Assembly (NCBI RefSeq): GCF_024372725.1
Contig: NZ_VOUA01000002.1
Span: 1-64,000, forward strand
Source: Methanosarcina sp. KYL-1
Lineage (GTDB): Archaea; Halobacteriota; Methanosarcinia; Methanosarcinales; Methanosarcinaceae
Reading direction: 5' to 3'
DNA length: 64,000 nucleotides
This document shows, one piece after another, positions 50,417 to 59,148 of the stretch (the stretch's first letter is position 1; each line of letters opens with the position of its first letter). Both the position numbers and the translations under genes were made by a program. Under the pieces are notes generated by a model. That model was not told the origin of the DNA. It saw only the letters and a list, made by a program, of their open reading frames with translations, and searched no databases.

Positions 50417-51917
50417 AAACACCTCATCCATCGTTTCCAAAGTCTGGAGCTTCTGCAACGTCCTGAGGGACGGGGGCGTGAGCTATGGCGATTATCTGGA
50501 ACAGTTGACCTACCTCATATTCCTGAAAATGGCTCAGGAGTACAGGAAGCCTCCATATAACAGGGATATTGGCATCCCGGAAGAATATACCTGGGACAGA
50601 CTGAAACAGCAGCGTGGAGCGGAACTCGATACCCACTACAAAGAGCTTCTCGAAGAGCTCGGGAAAAAGCCGGGGATGCTGGGGCAGGTCTTCCTCAAGG
50701 CGCAGAACAAGATCAGTGACCCTGCCATGCTGTACAAGGTCATTGATATGATCGACAAGGAAAGCTGGGTCATGATGGGTGTGGATACCAAGGGAGAGAT
50801 CTACGAAGGGCTCCTGCAGAAGAATGCAGAAGATACAAAAAGCGGAGCCGGACAGTACTTCACCCCCAGGCCGCTCATCAAAGCAATGGTCCGGTGCCTC
50901 CGGCCCGAACCCATGAAGACAATAGGCGACCCCTGCTGCGGCACGGGAGGGTTCTTTTTAGCAGCTTATGACTTCCTGACCTCACACCACCGGCTGGACC
51001 GGGAGCAGAGCCGCTTCCTGAAAAACAAAACCTTTGGCGGAAACGAGATCGTCGCAGGGACCCGCCGGCTTGCCCTGATGAACATGTTCCTGCACAACAT
51101 CGGGGAAATCGACGGGGAGCCCATGATCTCCAATTCCGATGCTCTCATAGCCGACCCCGGATACCGTTACGATTACATCCTCACAAACCCGCCTTTCGGA
51201 AAGAAGAGCAGCATGACCTTCACCAACGAGGAAGGCGAGCAGGAAAAAGAAGACCTCACTTACAACCGCCAGGACTTCTGGACAACCACGAGCAACAAGC
51301 AGCTCAACTTTGTGCAGCATATCCACACTATCCTCAAAACAGGCGGGCAGGCCGCAGTGGTACTGCCGGACAACGTCCTGTTTGAAGGTGGAGCAGGAGA
51401 GACCGTCCGCAAAAAGCTTCTTGAGACCACCGACCTGCACACAATCCTGCGCCTGCCGACAGGGATCTTTTATGCGAACGGCGTAAAGGCAAACGTGCTG
51501 TTCTTTGAGGCAAAACCCGCAGCCAAAGAGCCCTGGACAAAAGAGGTGTGGATCTATGACTACCGCACCAATGTGCACCACACACTGAAGAAGAATACGA
51601 TGAAGTTTTCGGACCTGGAAGATTTCATCGAATGCTACAACCCGGAAAACCGCTTCAGCCGTAAAGAGACCTGTAGTGAGGAATCTCCCGAAGGCAGGTT
51701 CCGCAGGTTCGGCTATGATGAGATTGTAGCAAGGGATAAGACAAACCTGGATATCTTCTGGCTCAAGGACAAAAGCCTCGCTGACCTGGACAACCTTCCT
51801 GACCCCGATATTCTTGCAAACGAGATCATTGAGAATATGGAGGCTTCGCTGGCAAGTTTCAAGGAGATTATGCTCACGATTAACGGGGATGGGAACGGAA
51901 ACGGGAACGGGAATTGA
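50409..51917 (+). CDS. hsdM: Type I restriction-modification methyltransferase subunit
   Basis: The N6-adenine methyltransferase subunit, 502 residues. N-terminal helical domain (SKVWSFCNVLRDGGVSYGDYLEQLTYLIFLKM), SAM-binding motif I DPCCGTGGFFLAAY, catalytic motif IV NPPFGKKS (N-P-P-F), and C-terminal helices for HsdS binding. QYFTPRPLIKAMV is the conserved pre-motif I segment. ATG 50409 overlaps the stop of the upstream gene. The tail is a GNGNGNGN repeat coded by GGGAAC units. hsdR and hsdS lie 13 kb and 5 kb to the left, yet all three subunits appear intact. Confidence 0.95.
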   Translation: MSENTSSIVSKVWSFCNVLRDGGVSYGDYLEQLTYLIFLKMAQEYRKPPYNRDIGIPEEYTWDRLKQQRGAELDTHYKELLEELGKKPGMLGQVFLKAQNKISDPAMLYKVIDMIDKESWVMMGVDTKGEIYEGLLQKNAEDTKSGAGQYFTPRPLIKAMVRCLRPEPMKTIGDPCCGTGGFFLAAYDFLTSHHRLDREQSRFLKNKTFGGNEIVAGTRRLALMNMFLHNIGEIDGEPMISNSDALIADPGYRYDYILTNPPFGKKSSMTFTNEEGEQEKEDLTYNRQDFWTTTSNKQLNFVQHIHTILKTGGQAAVVLPDNVLFEGGAGETVRKKLLETTDLHTILRLPTGIFYANGVKANVLFFEAKPAAKEPWTKEVWIYDYRTNVHHTLKKNTMKFSDLEDFIECYNPENRFSRKETCSEESPEGRFRRFGYDEIVARDKTNLDIFWLKDKSLADLDNLPDPDILANEIIENMEASLASFKEIMLTINGDGNGNGNGN

Positions 51918-52003
51918 AATTGCTTTCTGCCTGTAACAATTGTCTGCTTATGCAGACACATCCCTATTTTTTAAATGTCTCCGCCTCTTTTCAGTATTTT
52001 TTA

Positions 52004-52777
52004 TCATTTTTTACCCTCAAACAATATACACCGCATGGAAACCGATGAATAAACTATCTTTTCGCAAAAAAAGCTGACACTTTCGTTTTTATCTGTTGCT
52101 CCAAGCGCGTAGATTAAAGGGATATAATGTTCGGCGGAATTGACGGATAATAATGCGTCTTCCCCGAGTGATTCATAATTTACCAGCTTCAGGTCGTCTC
52201 TGGCTGTAACGTACTTTTTCACATTTTCATCAAAACTGGTTGCCCATTTGTAAGGAGTTTCGGACATTCTTGCCAGCATGAGGTTATGCACGACATTTCC
52301 GGTGCAGAAGATAAGAATTCCCTCTTCTCTTAGTTTGTAGAGTTTCCTTGCCAGGTCGTAGTGCTGCTGCATGTTAAGTTTTCGATTTATGCTCAGTTCG
52401 ACTACCGGGATGTCAGCATCAGGATACATCCTGGAAAGTACACACCATACTCCGTGGTCAATGCCCCATTTGCTGTCAAAATTAACCTCTTTAATCAGGT
52501 CTTTTACTTTTGTAACAAGTTCCTTTGAACCGGAGCAATCGTATTTCTGGTCATACAATTCCTGTGGGAACCCATAAAAATCGTGGATCGTTTTAAGCTT
52601 CTCGCCTGAAGTAACGCTGGTATCCTCTCTCTCATAGTGTGCGGATATGGCAAGAATTGCTTTCGGTTTCGGAATCTTTTTGGAAATATTTCCCCAGCTT
52701 CCTGTAAACTCATTGTCTTCTATGGCATTCATGGGGGAACCATGACCTATGAACAGAACCGGCATAATTTTTCCCAT
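52004..52777 (-). CDS. DODA-type extradiol dioxygenase (YgiD/LigB family)
   Basis: A 257-residue class III extradiol dioxygenase-fold protein. Zinc/iron ligands are expected in LFIGHGSPMNAI, ISAHYERED, and WGIDHGVWCVL, with the catalytic His in NVVHN. This group includes bacterial 4,5-DOPA dioxygenase, though the physiological substrate in archaea is unknown. ATG 52777 (MGKIMPVLFIGHG) is used; the ATG at 52852 would add an unconserved cysteine-rich extension. Confidence 0.88.
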   Translation of the reverse strand: MGKIMPVLFIGHGSPMNAIEDNEFTGSWGNISKKIPKPKAILAISAHYEREDTSVTSGEKLKTIHDFYGFPQELYDQKYDCSGSKELVTKVKDLIKEVNFDSKWGIDHGVWCVLSRMYPDADIPVVELSINRKLNMQQHYDLARKLYKLREEGILIFCTGNVVHNLMLARMSETPYKWATSFDENVKKYVTARDDLKLVNYESLGEDALLSVNSAEHYIPLIYALGATDKNESVSFFCEKIVYSSVSMRCILFEGKK

Positions 52778-53181
52778 ACTTTTGACCCCGGTTTGATTCT
52801 TTTTTCCGCTATTACAGGAATATACGCATCTGGGGTATAAAATCAAGTACAATCGATCCGGAAGTTTTGACGTTGATGCTTCGATGTCAGCAAAACAGAA
52901 TCTTTAATACTTATTTTATTCTGGGCAATGGGGTTTCATACCTCTCCTATCAAAAACAAAGTATGAAGAGGAGTAAGAGGAGTAGTCTCGGGGACTTTCA
53001 TCCACTCTATTTTTCCTGTATCTCTCCTTTCAGGTTTCAAGAGTATTAAGCACACGAGCTCATATTACGAGATCATATTATAATATCATGACATATAAAG
53101 ACATATAATATCATAGCTGTCAGAACACGTAATGGTTGAAATCATTACAACGCAGTTAGTTAATAAATGGGAAGTGTTGAT
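52778..53181. other. Intergenic region between divergent genes
   Basis: About 400 bases. Near 53070-53115 a short unit (ATATCATGACATATAA, AAGACATATAATATCAT) repeats imperfectly and contains TATA elements suitable for the pyrophosphatase promoter. No gene is recognised. Confidence 0.4.
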
Positions 53182-53682
53182 ATGACTGAACGCCAGGTTG
53201 AAAGTGTGATTATCGAAATTCCGAAAGGAAGCCGGAACAAATATGAGTACGATAAAGAAAGAAAAGTGATTAAATTCGACAGGATGCTTTTTTCTTCAAT
53301 GATGTATCCCTGTGATTATGGTTTTTTTCCCGACACGCTGGCACTTGACGGTGACCCTCTGGATGTCCTGGTTTTAATGTGGGAACCCACATTTCCGGGA
53401 TGTGTAATAGATGTACATCCTATTGCATTATTTGCCATGGAAGATGATAAGGGAGTAGATGACAAGATACTCTGTGTTCCAAAGGGTGACCCCTTATGGA
53501 ATTATATAGAAACAATCGACCAGGTCCCTCCTCATCTATTAAAAGAAATTACTCATTTCTTTGAAACTTACAAGCATTTAGAGCATAAACACGTGAAGGT
53601 TATTGGCTGGGATGGTCTCGAAGCAGCAGTCAATATAATCCAGGAAGCTAAATCCCGATATATTGAACAAAATAAAAAATAA
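53182..53682 (+). CDS. ppa: Inorganic pyrophosphatase, family I
   Basis: A soluble Mg-dependent pyrophosphatase of 166 residues that hydrolyses PPi from biosynthetic reactions. Hallmarks: EIPKGSRNKYEYD (substrate lysine and tyrosine), YPCDYGFFPDTLALDGDPLDVLVL with the metal-binding D-x-D-P-x-D, and KDKILCVPKGDP-like segment DDKILCVPKGDP. ATG 53182 with GGAAGTG upstream is preferred over ATG 53167. Length is standard. Confidence 0.93.
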   Translation: MTERQVESVIIEIPKGSRNKYEYDKERKVIKFDRMLFSSMMYPCDYGFFPDTLALDGDPLDVLVLMWEPTFPGCVIDVHPIALFAMEDDKGVDDKILCVPKGDPLWNYIETIDQVPPHLLKEITHFFETYKHLEHKHVKVIGWDGLEAAVNIIQEAKSRYIEQNKK

Positions 53683-53762
53683 ATCTTGCCAACCGAATCA
53701 AAATTGTATGCATTTCCGGGAAATGTTATCAGTTAGGGGGGATTTCCAGGGAAAGATCCGCA

Positions 53763-54143
53763 GGAGATCAAGAACAAGTTCCTTTCTGGAGCATTCCTGT
53801 TTTCCAGATGCTCCAGCAACTTCAAACAACGTCTCAGGGTTTAACGGATGAGCAAGCCCAGCAGCGCCTGAAATACTACGGTGCAAATCTGCTAAAGCCC
53901 AAAAAAAGGTCTGATGCGCTCTCAATCCTGCTTTCTCAGTTCAAAAGCCCTATTACTCTCATCCTTCTATTTGCAGCGGGACTTTCGTTTTTCCTGCGTG
54001 ATGCTACGGATGCCGTTGTCATTGTGGTTGTGGTTATCCTGAGCTATCGCATGTTCTCTTTCTGGCTGCCAACGTTACTGGGATTTCCACTGGCGTATTA
54101 TCTTCAGCATTCAAAAAATCGCACTTTTAATTCAAAACTCTAA
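53763..54143 (+). pseudogene. Truncated P-type ATPase N-terminus fused to an unrelated membrane segment
   Basis: The frame VPFWSIPVFQMLQQLQTTSQ, then GLTDEQAQQRLKYYGANLL and SQFKSPITLILLFAAGLSF, is the actuator-side N-terminus of a cation-transporting P-type ATPase (MgtA-like). It stops after FLRDATDAVVIVVVVILS; the phosphorylation, nucleotide and remaining TM domains are missing. The next 30 codons (FWLPTLLGFPLAYYLQHSKN) resemble the C-terminal helix of YbhN/lysylphosphatidylglycerol-synthase-like flippases. No start codon precedes the family N-terminus except an internal ATG at 53808. It converges with and overlaps the kinase gene by 12 nt. Deletion-joining of two genes is inferred. Confidence 0.7.
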
Positions 54144-57100
54144 CTTGACGTTTTCTTCATTATCAATTGGTAATTCGAATGTGAACCTGCTCCCCTTTCC
54201 AACTTCACTTTCAACCCGGATTGTCCCGCCGTGAAGTTCCACGAGTTCCTTGACGAGAGCAAGCCCGAGACCTGTCCCGCAGTACTGCCTGGCGCATGAG
54301 GAATCGATCTGGGTAAAGGGCTGGAAGAGTTTTTTCTGGTCCTCTGAAGAAATGCCTATTCCCGTATCCGTTACGGAAAAAAGAGCCTTTCTCCCGCTTC
54401 TTTTGCAGTAGACCGAGACCCTTCCTCCTTCGGGGGTAAACTTGATTGCATTGCTTACAAGATTGTATAGGATCTGGAGAAGCCGGCTTCTGTCGGCTTG
54501 AATATCTCCTAAGTCTTGCCCGGCCTTAAATTCTATTTCAAGGGATTTAACCTGGGCCAGGGGGGAAAGCGTGGCCTTCACCTCTTCGAAAACCGGACCG
54601 ATGGAAAACTCGCTGAAGTGAAGTTCCATTTTTCCGACTTCTACTTTTGAGATGTCCAGAATATCGTTTATAAGTCCCAGAAGGTGTTTTCCGCTTGCAG
54701 AGATATTATTGAGGTACTTCAGCTGCTTTTCGTTGAGTTCCCCAAAAACCCTCTCGATCAGGATGTCCGAAAAACCGATAATGGAGTTAAGGGGAGTCCT
54801 CAGTTCATGGCTCATATTGGTAAGGAACTCGCTCTTTGTACGGCTGGCAGTTTCTGCTTCTATCTTGGCATTTAGCATGGCTGCTTCTGCCCGTATACGG
54901 TCAGTTATGTCCCTTCCCACGGCCTGGACGATAGTGTTATTTTGTGTCTCGAGCAGTGAAGCGCTAACATCCACGACGATGAGAGTTCCGTCCGATCTTA
55001 TCATCCTGGTTTCCTGACGTTTGGAACGTATTGTCCTTATTTTCATCATTTCGGATATGATTTCTTCTCTGTCTTCGGGGGAAATCAGTTCAATTATTGA
55101 TTTTTGCTTTAGTGCATCTTCACCATAACCGAATAGTTTACAGGCCATTTTGTTTGCTTCGAGTATCCGTCCGTTTAAGTCGTGGATTATTATGCCGTCA
55201 TTCGAATTCTCAAAAAGGCTCCGGTACTTCATCTCGCTTCTTGCTATCTTTTCTTTTGCTCTCTTCTGCTCACTGATATCTCTCACTACGGCAAGGGAAA
55301 GGTCCTGGTATCCCTCAAGTACCTTGGCGTTGACTTCTGCATCGAAGGTTTCACCATTTGCCTTACTGTACACTGTATCGACATGAATAAACCTCTTTTT
55401 CCTGAAATCCTCCATCCCCCGAGTACCGGCATCTCTATAGTCAGGAGCCAGGAGATCTACCACATTCATGGCCTGCAGTTCTTCCCTTGTATAGCCGAAC
55501 ATCTCACATGCTTTTTCATTTACGTCCACTATCTGGCCTTTAACCCGATTCAGGAATATTGCGTCATTTGACTGTTCGAAAAGTGCCCTGTACCTTTCTT
55601 CATTGCGTTTCAGTTCTTCCTGGGCTTCTTTACGCTCTGTTATGTCCTGCAGTGTACCGATTAATTTTATGACTTTTCCATCTTTTATTGCCGGGCGGCC
55701 AATTGTCCTGACCCATTTATGTTCTCCGTTTGCTGAGATAAGTTCCAGTTCGAGATCGTATGATTCACCTTTTTCTATAGCATCATAAACTGCTTTTTCA
55801 AAGATCTCTTTTGAGCCTGGGGGATAAATTTTCAATTGGTCCTCAGGATTAGAAGACTTATCTTTTCCACGGATTCTTGCAACTTCAGGTGTCCAGGTAG
55901 CCACTCCGGACACTACATCAAGCTCCCATCCGCCAATTTTTGCGATCCTACCGACTTCACTCAGGAGAGCCTCACTTTCACGCAGTTTGTTTTCTGTCTG
56001 TTTACGACGTGTAATATCTCTGACAACTGCCTGGGCTATGTCATGATACCCTTCAAGGAGTCTGGCACTTATCTCCACATCTATGATGTCCCCATTTGCA
56101 GTGAGATACTTGGTATCCCCCCGTAAAGATCCCTCGATTCCCAATCTTCTCATTGCCTTATGCCCGTTCTTTCGATCCTCCGGGATCAACAGGTCGTAAA
56201 CATTCATTTTCTGTAATTCTTCCTTTGAATATCCGAGCATTTTAGAGGCACTGTCGTTCACTTCCAGTATCTGCCCGTCGAGATTGTTTATAAAAACAGC
56301 ATCATTTAATTGTTCTATAAGGTACCTGTATCGTTTTTCATTTCGAATGACATCTTCCTCAGCCATTTTTCTCTCGGTGACGTTAACCGAAGTCCCGTAT
56401 CCGAGAAAGGTTCCATCGGGCAGGTAGCGGGAAGATCCGATGGTATTTATCCAGACTGGTTTGCCATCATCGGAGACCAATCTGTAATCTATGCTGATGG
56501 GAGTATCGGGTTGCTTAAAAGCCTGTTCAAATCCCTCTCTCACTTTCTCCACGTCTTCCGGGTGGATGTGGACAAAAAAATTATCCCAGTCCTTTCCTAT
56601 GGTGCCTTCCGGGAGTCCCAGTACTTTATCCACAGGTTTGGAAATGTAGGTGTTCAGCACATTTCCTTCTTTGTCAAAAGTAGCTTTCCAGATTATTGCA
56701 TCCAGAGAATTAACAACTTCTTCATATTCCTTTTCCTTTTTAAGGAGCATAGCTTCCTTATTTTTTCGTACCAGGATGTTGGCTATCATGCTCCCGGCAA
56801 TCTTCAGGACATAGAGTTCTTTCTCGTTCCAGTTATGTATTTTACTTTTTGAGTCGACTCCGATGAAGCCTTTGAAAATGCCATGACGTGAAAGGAGTAT
56901 CACCGCAACGGACCTGATTCCCAGATCCTGCAGCATCTTTTTCAGACACTCTTTTTCTGCCGGGATCTTATCAACATCAGGAATGTCAACAACCTTCAAA
57001 TTCCTGATTTGTCCCGATACGAGCTCTTTCGCATCCCATTTTTCATAGAGTGGTATTTTAGAGATTACACTATCTGCGTGCCATTCATGTGTTTTGATGA

Positions 57101-57695
57101 CGCAGTCTGTGTTTTCGGCAGTACTGAACAGGACTGCACGACCTGCACCTATGAAATCGGCCAGATCTTTCAGGGTCTTATTGATGTCCTCATCAATGTC
57201 TTTGAAGTTACTATTTATAAAACGATCCGATATCCGTGATATCAGTGTGTCCCTGCGTTTACTTTGTTCAAGTTCAGCCTTTTCTCTTTTTTTAGTAGTA
57301 AGGTCTTCAATAATAGCGTGGCATCCGTAAACGAATCCATTCTCGTCCTTCCGGGGAAAGGTCTTAAAACTCAGAAAAAGTTCTCTGTCCCAGGCCGATC
57401 GATAAGGCGCTTCTATCAAAGAATTCCTGCCGGTTGTAAGTGTCTCTTCAACAGTAGCAGATACGCCGCATTCAACCAGGGGTGGAAAAGTCAGTATATT
57501 AATTTGTTTTGTTAATTCAGCGGAAGGGGACCCCAGCAGGTTCAAAAGAAAATCATTTAGTGCGGTAATGTTCCCTTCCCTGTCACATGAAAGTATACCA
57601 AGGGGCAGTTCGTCTACGAGGTTCTCAAAACCTTCGTGGGGTTTTGCCGGCAGGCCCGGAGGCGCAGCATCATGGCTGTGGTACTCTTCGGTCAT
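54132..57695 (-). CDS. Multi-PAS/GAF sensor histidine kinase
   Basis: A 1187-residue cytosolic hybrid-free histidine kinase without TM segments. Order: PAS (about 22-135), GAF (about 150-315), then five PAS domains with PAC ends (about 325-445, 449-565, 575-695, 700-815, 822-935), HisKA with FLTNMSHELRTPLNS (phospho-acceptor His963), and HATPase_c with N-box NLVSNAIKF, G1 DTGIGIS, G2 GTGLGLALVKELVELHGG. No receiver domain or partner regulator is adjacent. Signals could include redox or small molecules; cofactor binding is not visible. ATG 57695 is the longest start; no ribosome binding site is evident. Confidence 0.92.
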   Translation of the reverse strand: MTEEYHSHDAAPPGLPAKPHEGFENLVDELPLGILSCDREGNITALNDFLLNLLGSPSAELTKQINILTFPPLVECGVSATVEETLTTGRNSLIEAPYRSAWDRELFLSFKTFPRKDENGFVYGCHAIIEDLTTKKREKAELEQSKRRDTLISRISDRFINSNFKDIDEDINKTLKDLADFIGAGRAVLFSTAENTDCVIKTHEWHADSVISKIPLYEKWDAKELVSGQIRNLKVVDIPDVDKIPAEKECLKKMLQDLGIRSVAVILLSRHGIFKGFIGVDSKSKIHNWNEKELYVLKIAGSMIANILVRKNKEAMLLKKEKEYEEVVNSLDAIIWKATFDKEGNVLNTYISKPVDKVLGLPEGTIGKDWDNFFVHIHPEDVEKVREGFEQAFKQPDTPISIDYRLVSDDGKPVWINTIGSSRYLPDGTFLGYGTSVNVTERKMAEEDVIRNEKRYRYLIEQLNDAVFINNLDGQILEVNDSASKMLGYSKEELQKMNVYDLLIPEDRKNGHKAMRRLGIEGSLRGDTKYLTANGDIIDVEISARLLEGYHDIAQAVVRDITRRKQTENKLRESEALLSEVGRIAKIGGWELDVVSGVATWTPEVARIRGKDKSSNPEDQLKIYPPGSKEIFEKAVYDAIEKGESYDLELELISANGEHKWVRTIGRPAIKDGKVIKLIGTLQDITERKEAQEELKRNEERYRALFEQSNDAIFLNRVKGQIVDVNEKACEMFGYTREELQAMNVVDLLAPDYRDAGTRGMEDFRKKRFIHVDTVYSKANGETFDAEVNAKVLEGYQDLSLAVVRDISEQKRAKEKIARSEMKYRSLFENSNDGIIIHDLNGRILEANKMACKLFGYGEDALKQKSIIELISPEDREEIISEMMKIRTIRSKRQETRMIRSDGTLIVVDVSASLLETQNNTIVQAVGRDITDRIRAEAAMLNAKIEAETASRTKSEFLTNMSHELRTPLNSIIGFSDILIERVFGELNEKQLKYLNNISASGKHLLGLINDILDISKVEVGKMELHFSEFSIGPVFEEVKATLSPLAQVKSLEIEFKAGQDLGDIQADRSRLLQILYNLVSNAIKFTPEGGRVSVYCKRSGRKALFSVTDTGIGISSEDQKKLFQPFTQIDSSCARQYCGTGLGLALVKELVELHGGTIRVESEVGKGSRFTFELPIDNEENVKLEF

Positions 57696-57896
57696 ATTTT
57701 TCGGTTAAGTCCCCGTGATTAGAATCTGGTACATTGTAGATAGCTTTCACTAGTATTGTAATATAATTAATTATTTATAATTTATTATATTATCTTTTCT
57801 CATTTTTTAAAATCGATATTACAGGAAAACTTGGCCTGCCCTTAAAACAGAAAATTTTATAAAGACTCCCAAAATCGCAAAAAAAGATGAAAAAAG
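57696..57896. other. AT-rich upstream region of the kinase gene
   Basis: About 200 bases with TATA-rich sequence at 57755-57795 (TAATATAATTAATTATTTAT, minus-strand promoter candidates for the kinase). No gene. Confidence 0.4.
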
Positions 57897-57939
57897 TGGA
57901 CCCGCCGAGATTCGAACTCCTGCCTCAGCCTTGTGAATG
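57897..57939 (-). other. tRNA 3'-half-like sequence (copy 1, Val-like CAC)
   Basis: On the minus strand the sequence reads as the 3' part of a tRNA from the anticodon loop on: TTCACAA loop, GGCTG, AGGC, T-arm AGGAG-TTCGAAT-CTCGG with two mismatches, then CGGGTCC-A acceptor strand. No 5' half is found nearby. The loop would give anticodon CAC (valine). Likely a decayed att-type remnant; not a functional tRNA. Confidence 0.6.
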
Positions 57940-58040
57940 TGTCTTATGATTTTGAAAAGAGGTTCATATTCTTATATATAATTATGTACAATTTTTATAT
58001 GTGCAGTTATGCTGCTTAAGTTAGTGGAGGAAGTTATAAG

Positions 58041-58367
58041 ATGGCTGAGAAAAAACCTATCATCAGAGTGTATTTCGCCAAAATCAAGGAAGCATTTTAT
58101 GACCTCTCTGAAGAGGAGAAAAAAGAGTTCATGCTTAAGGACCGCAAGCAAATGGACGAGCTAGGCATGAAACTCCTGATGATGATTGACTGCCGCTGGT
58201 CTAATGAAGAGTGGGATTTTATCGGGGTCGAGGAATGGCCAGGCATAGAAGCTCTTGAAAAGCGTGCCAGATTCGAAAAAGAAGAACTGGAAGCATTCAG
58301 GTATGCTGAATCGAAGACTTATCTGGGTACCGGTACTTTTGGAATTGGCGAATATGGAAAAGAATGA
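58041..58367 (+). CDS. Conserved 108-residue protein of unknown function (copy 1)
   Basis: A 108-residue soluble protein with helix-rich N-terminus (KPIIRVYFAKIKEAFYDLSEEE) and the segment DCRWSNEEWDFIGVEEWPGIEALEKRA, then a C-terminal TYLGTGTFGIGEYGKE. The fold resembles ferredoxin-like dimeric alpha/beta-barrel proteins in pattern (beta start, EEWP-x-IEAL helix), but no family is recognised. ATG 58041 has GGAGGA 11 nt upstream. A second, start-altered copy lies at 62880. Confidence 0.75.
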   Translation: MAEKKPIIRVYFAKIKEAFYDLSEEEKKEFMLKDRKQMDELGMKLLMMIDCRWSNEEWDFIGVEEWPGIEALEKRARFEKEELEAFRYAESKTYLGTGTFGIGEYGKE

Positions 58368-58511
58368 AACCTGAGGAATATCACAACGCAAAGATGCAAT
58401 AGTCACAGGGTTAGGGTTACTGATCATGACTCTGGCCTATTTCGTCGCTGATTTTTTTGCTTTCAAGAGTCCTGGAATCACGGCCTCATTTCCTCCATGT
58501 GAGAAGAAATC

Positions 58512-58626
58512 GGTCGTGTCCGCTAGTTACTGAAAATGGTGAGCACAAGAATCTATCTGCATTTGCCTCAAATGCAGGAGCTGTACTCGTTTTTTCAGAA
58601 TTGATCAACTACTCAAGGACACGACC
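58512..58626. mobile_element. MITE-like element with IS1-type termini (copy 2)
   Basis: A 115-bp element with perfect 10-bp terminal inverted repeats GGTCGTGTCC / GGACACGACC, extending imperfectly to about 23 bp (GGTCGTGTCCGCTAGTTACTGA at left; reverse complement of right end GGTCGTGTCCTTGAGTAGTTGA). The pattern fits IS1-family ends. It aligns with 40931-41046. No ORF. It sits exactly at the border of the duplicated segment. No target-site duplication seen. Confidence 0.8.
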
Positions 58627-59148
58627 AATATTTTATCTGAGTTATATTTCCTTCTGAGTCTACTGGAAAATTAATTCCTGTTTTGAACTGAAAACGTTAG
58701 CATTAAACCGTTAAATGCCTAAAGTGGAAATTTTATCCATGATGTCTAATGTATTTGGTTTCATACATTGAACGAGTGAGTGCAATGTAATAAATTTACA
58801 GTCTGAATTTAAAATCAAAAATGTCCATTATCCCACTTCTTCTTTGTCTAAAGGCACAAAACAAACATTTCATCTGTTTTTCCCTACTTCATATGTTCCC
58901 GAACTTAAAAAATAGAGAATCTGGATTCATATGATCACATGTTGAAAAAAATACAACATTAGTGTGTATAGGCAATCTTTGCACAGATATCCTCATCTCT
59001 TGTAATATAAATAAGTGGCTAGCGACGTCTTTTTCTAAAATCGATAGCAAGAGAGAAGATTTGATCTACGAAAATTCACTGTAGAAAGCGGAATCAATAT
59101 ATCAAAATAATTTTTATATCATAATATATTATATAATACTGTGATACT
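58627..59148. other. AT-rich intergenic region
   Basis: About 520 bases without a recognisable gene. A likely promoter for the lipoprotein gene is the run TATCATAATATATTATATAA at 59117-59136. Confidence 0.4.

Larger units (their letters stand above)
57897..58511. repeat. Duplicated segment, left copy (about 615 bp)
   Basis: It matches 62746-63383: tRNA-like sequence (weaker), intervening AT-rich leader, the whole small gene and about 145 bp downstream, the last 470 bp nearly identical. The match stops at GAAGAAATC, where copy 1 carries the MITE. Confidence 0.85.

Noticed and set aside
50982-51581. 199-codon minus-strand frame inside hsdM
   Set aside because: Shadow of hsdM, whose SAM and NPPF motifs are intact on the plus strand.
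57897-57939. Complete tRNA gene
   Set aside because: Only the part from the anticodon loop to the acceptor end is present and the T-stem has mismatches; no D-arm or 5' acceptor strand upstream.
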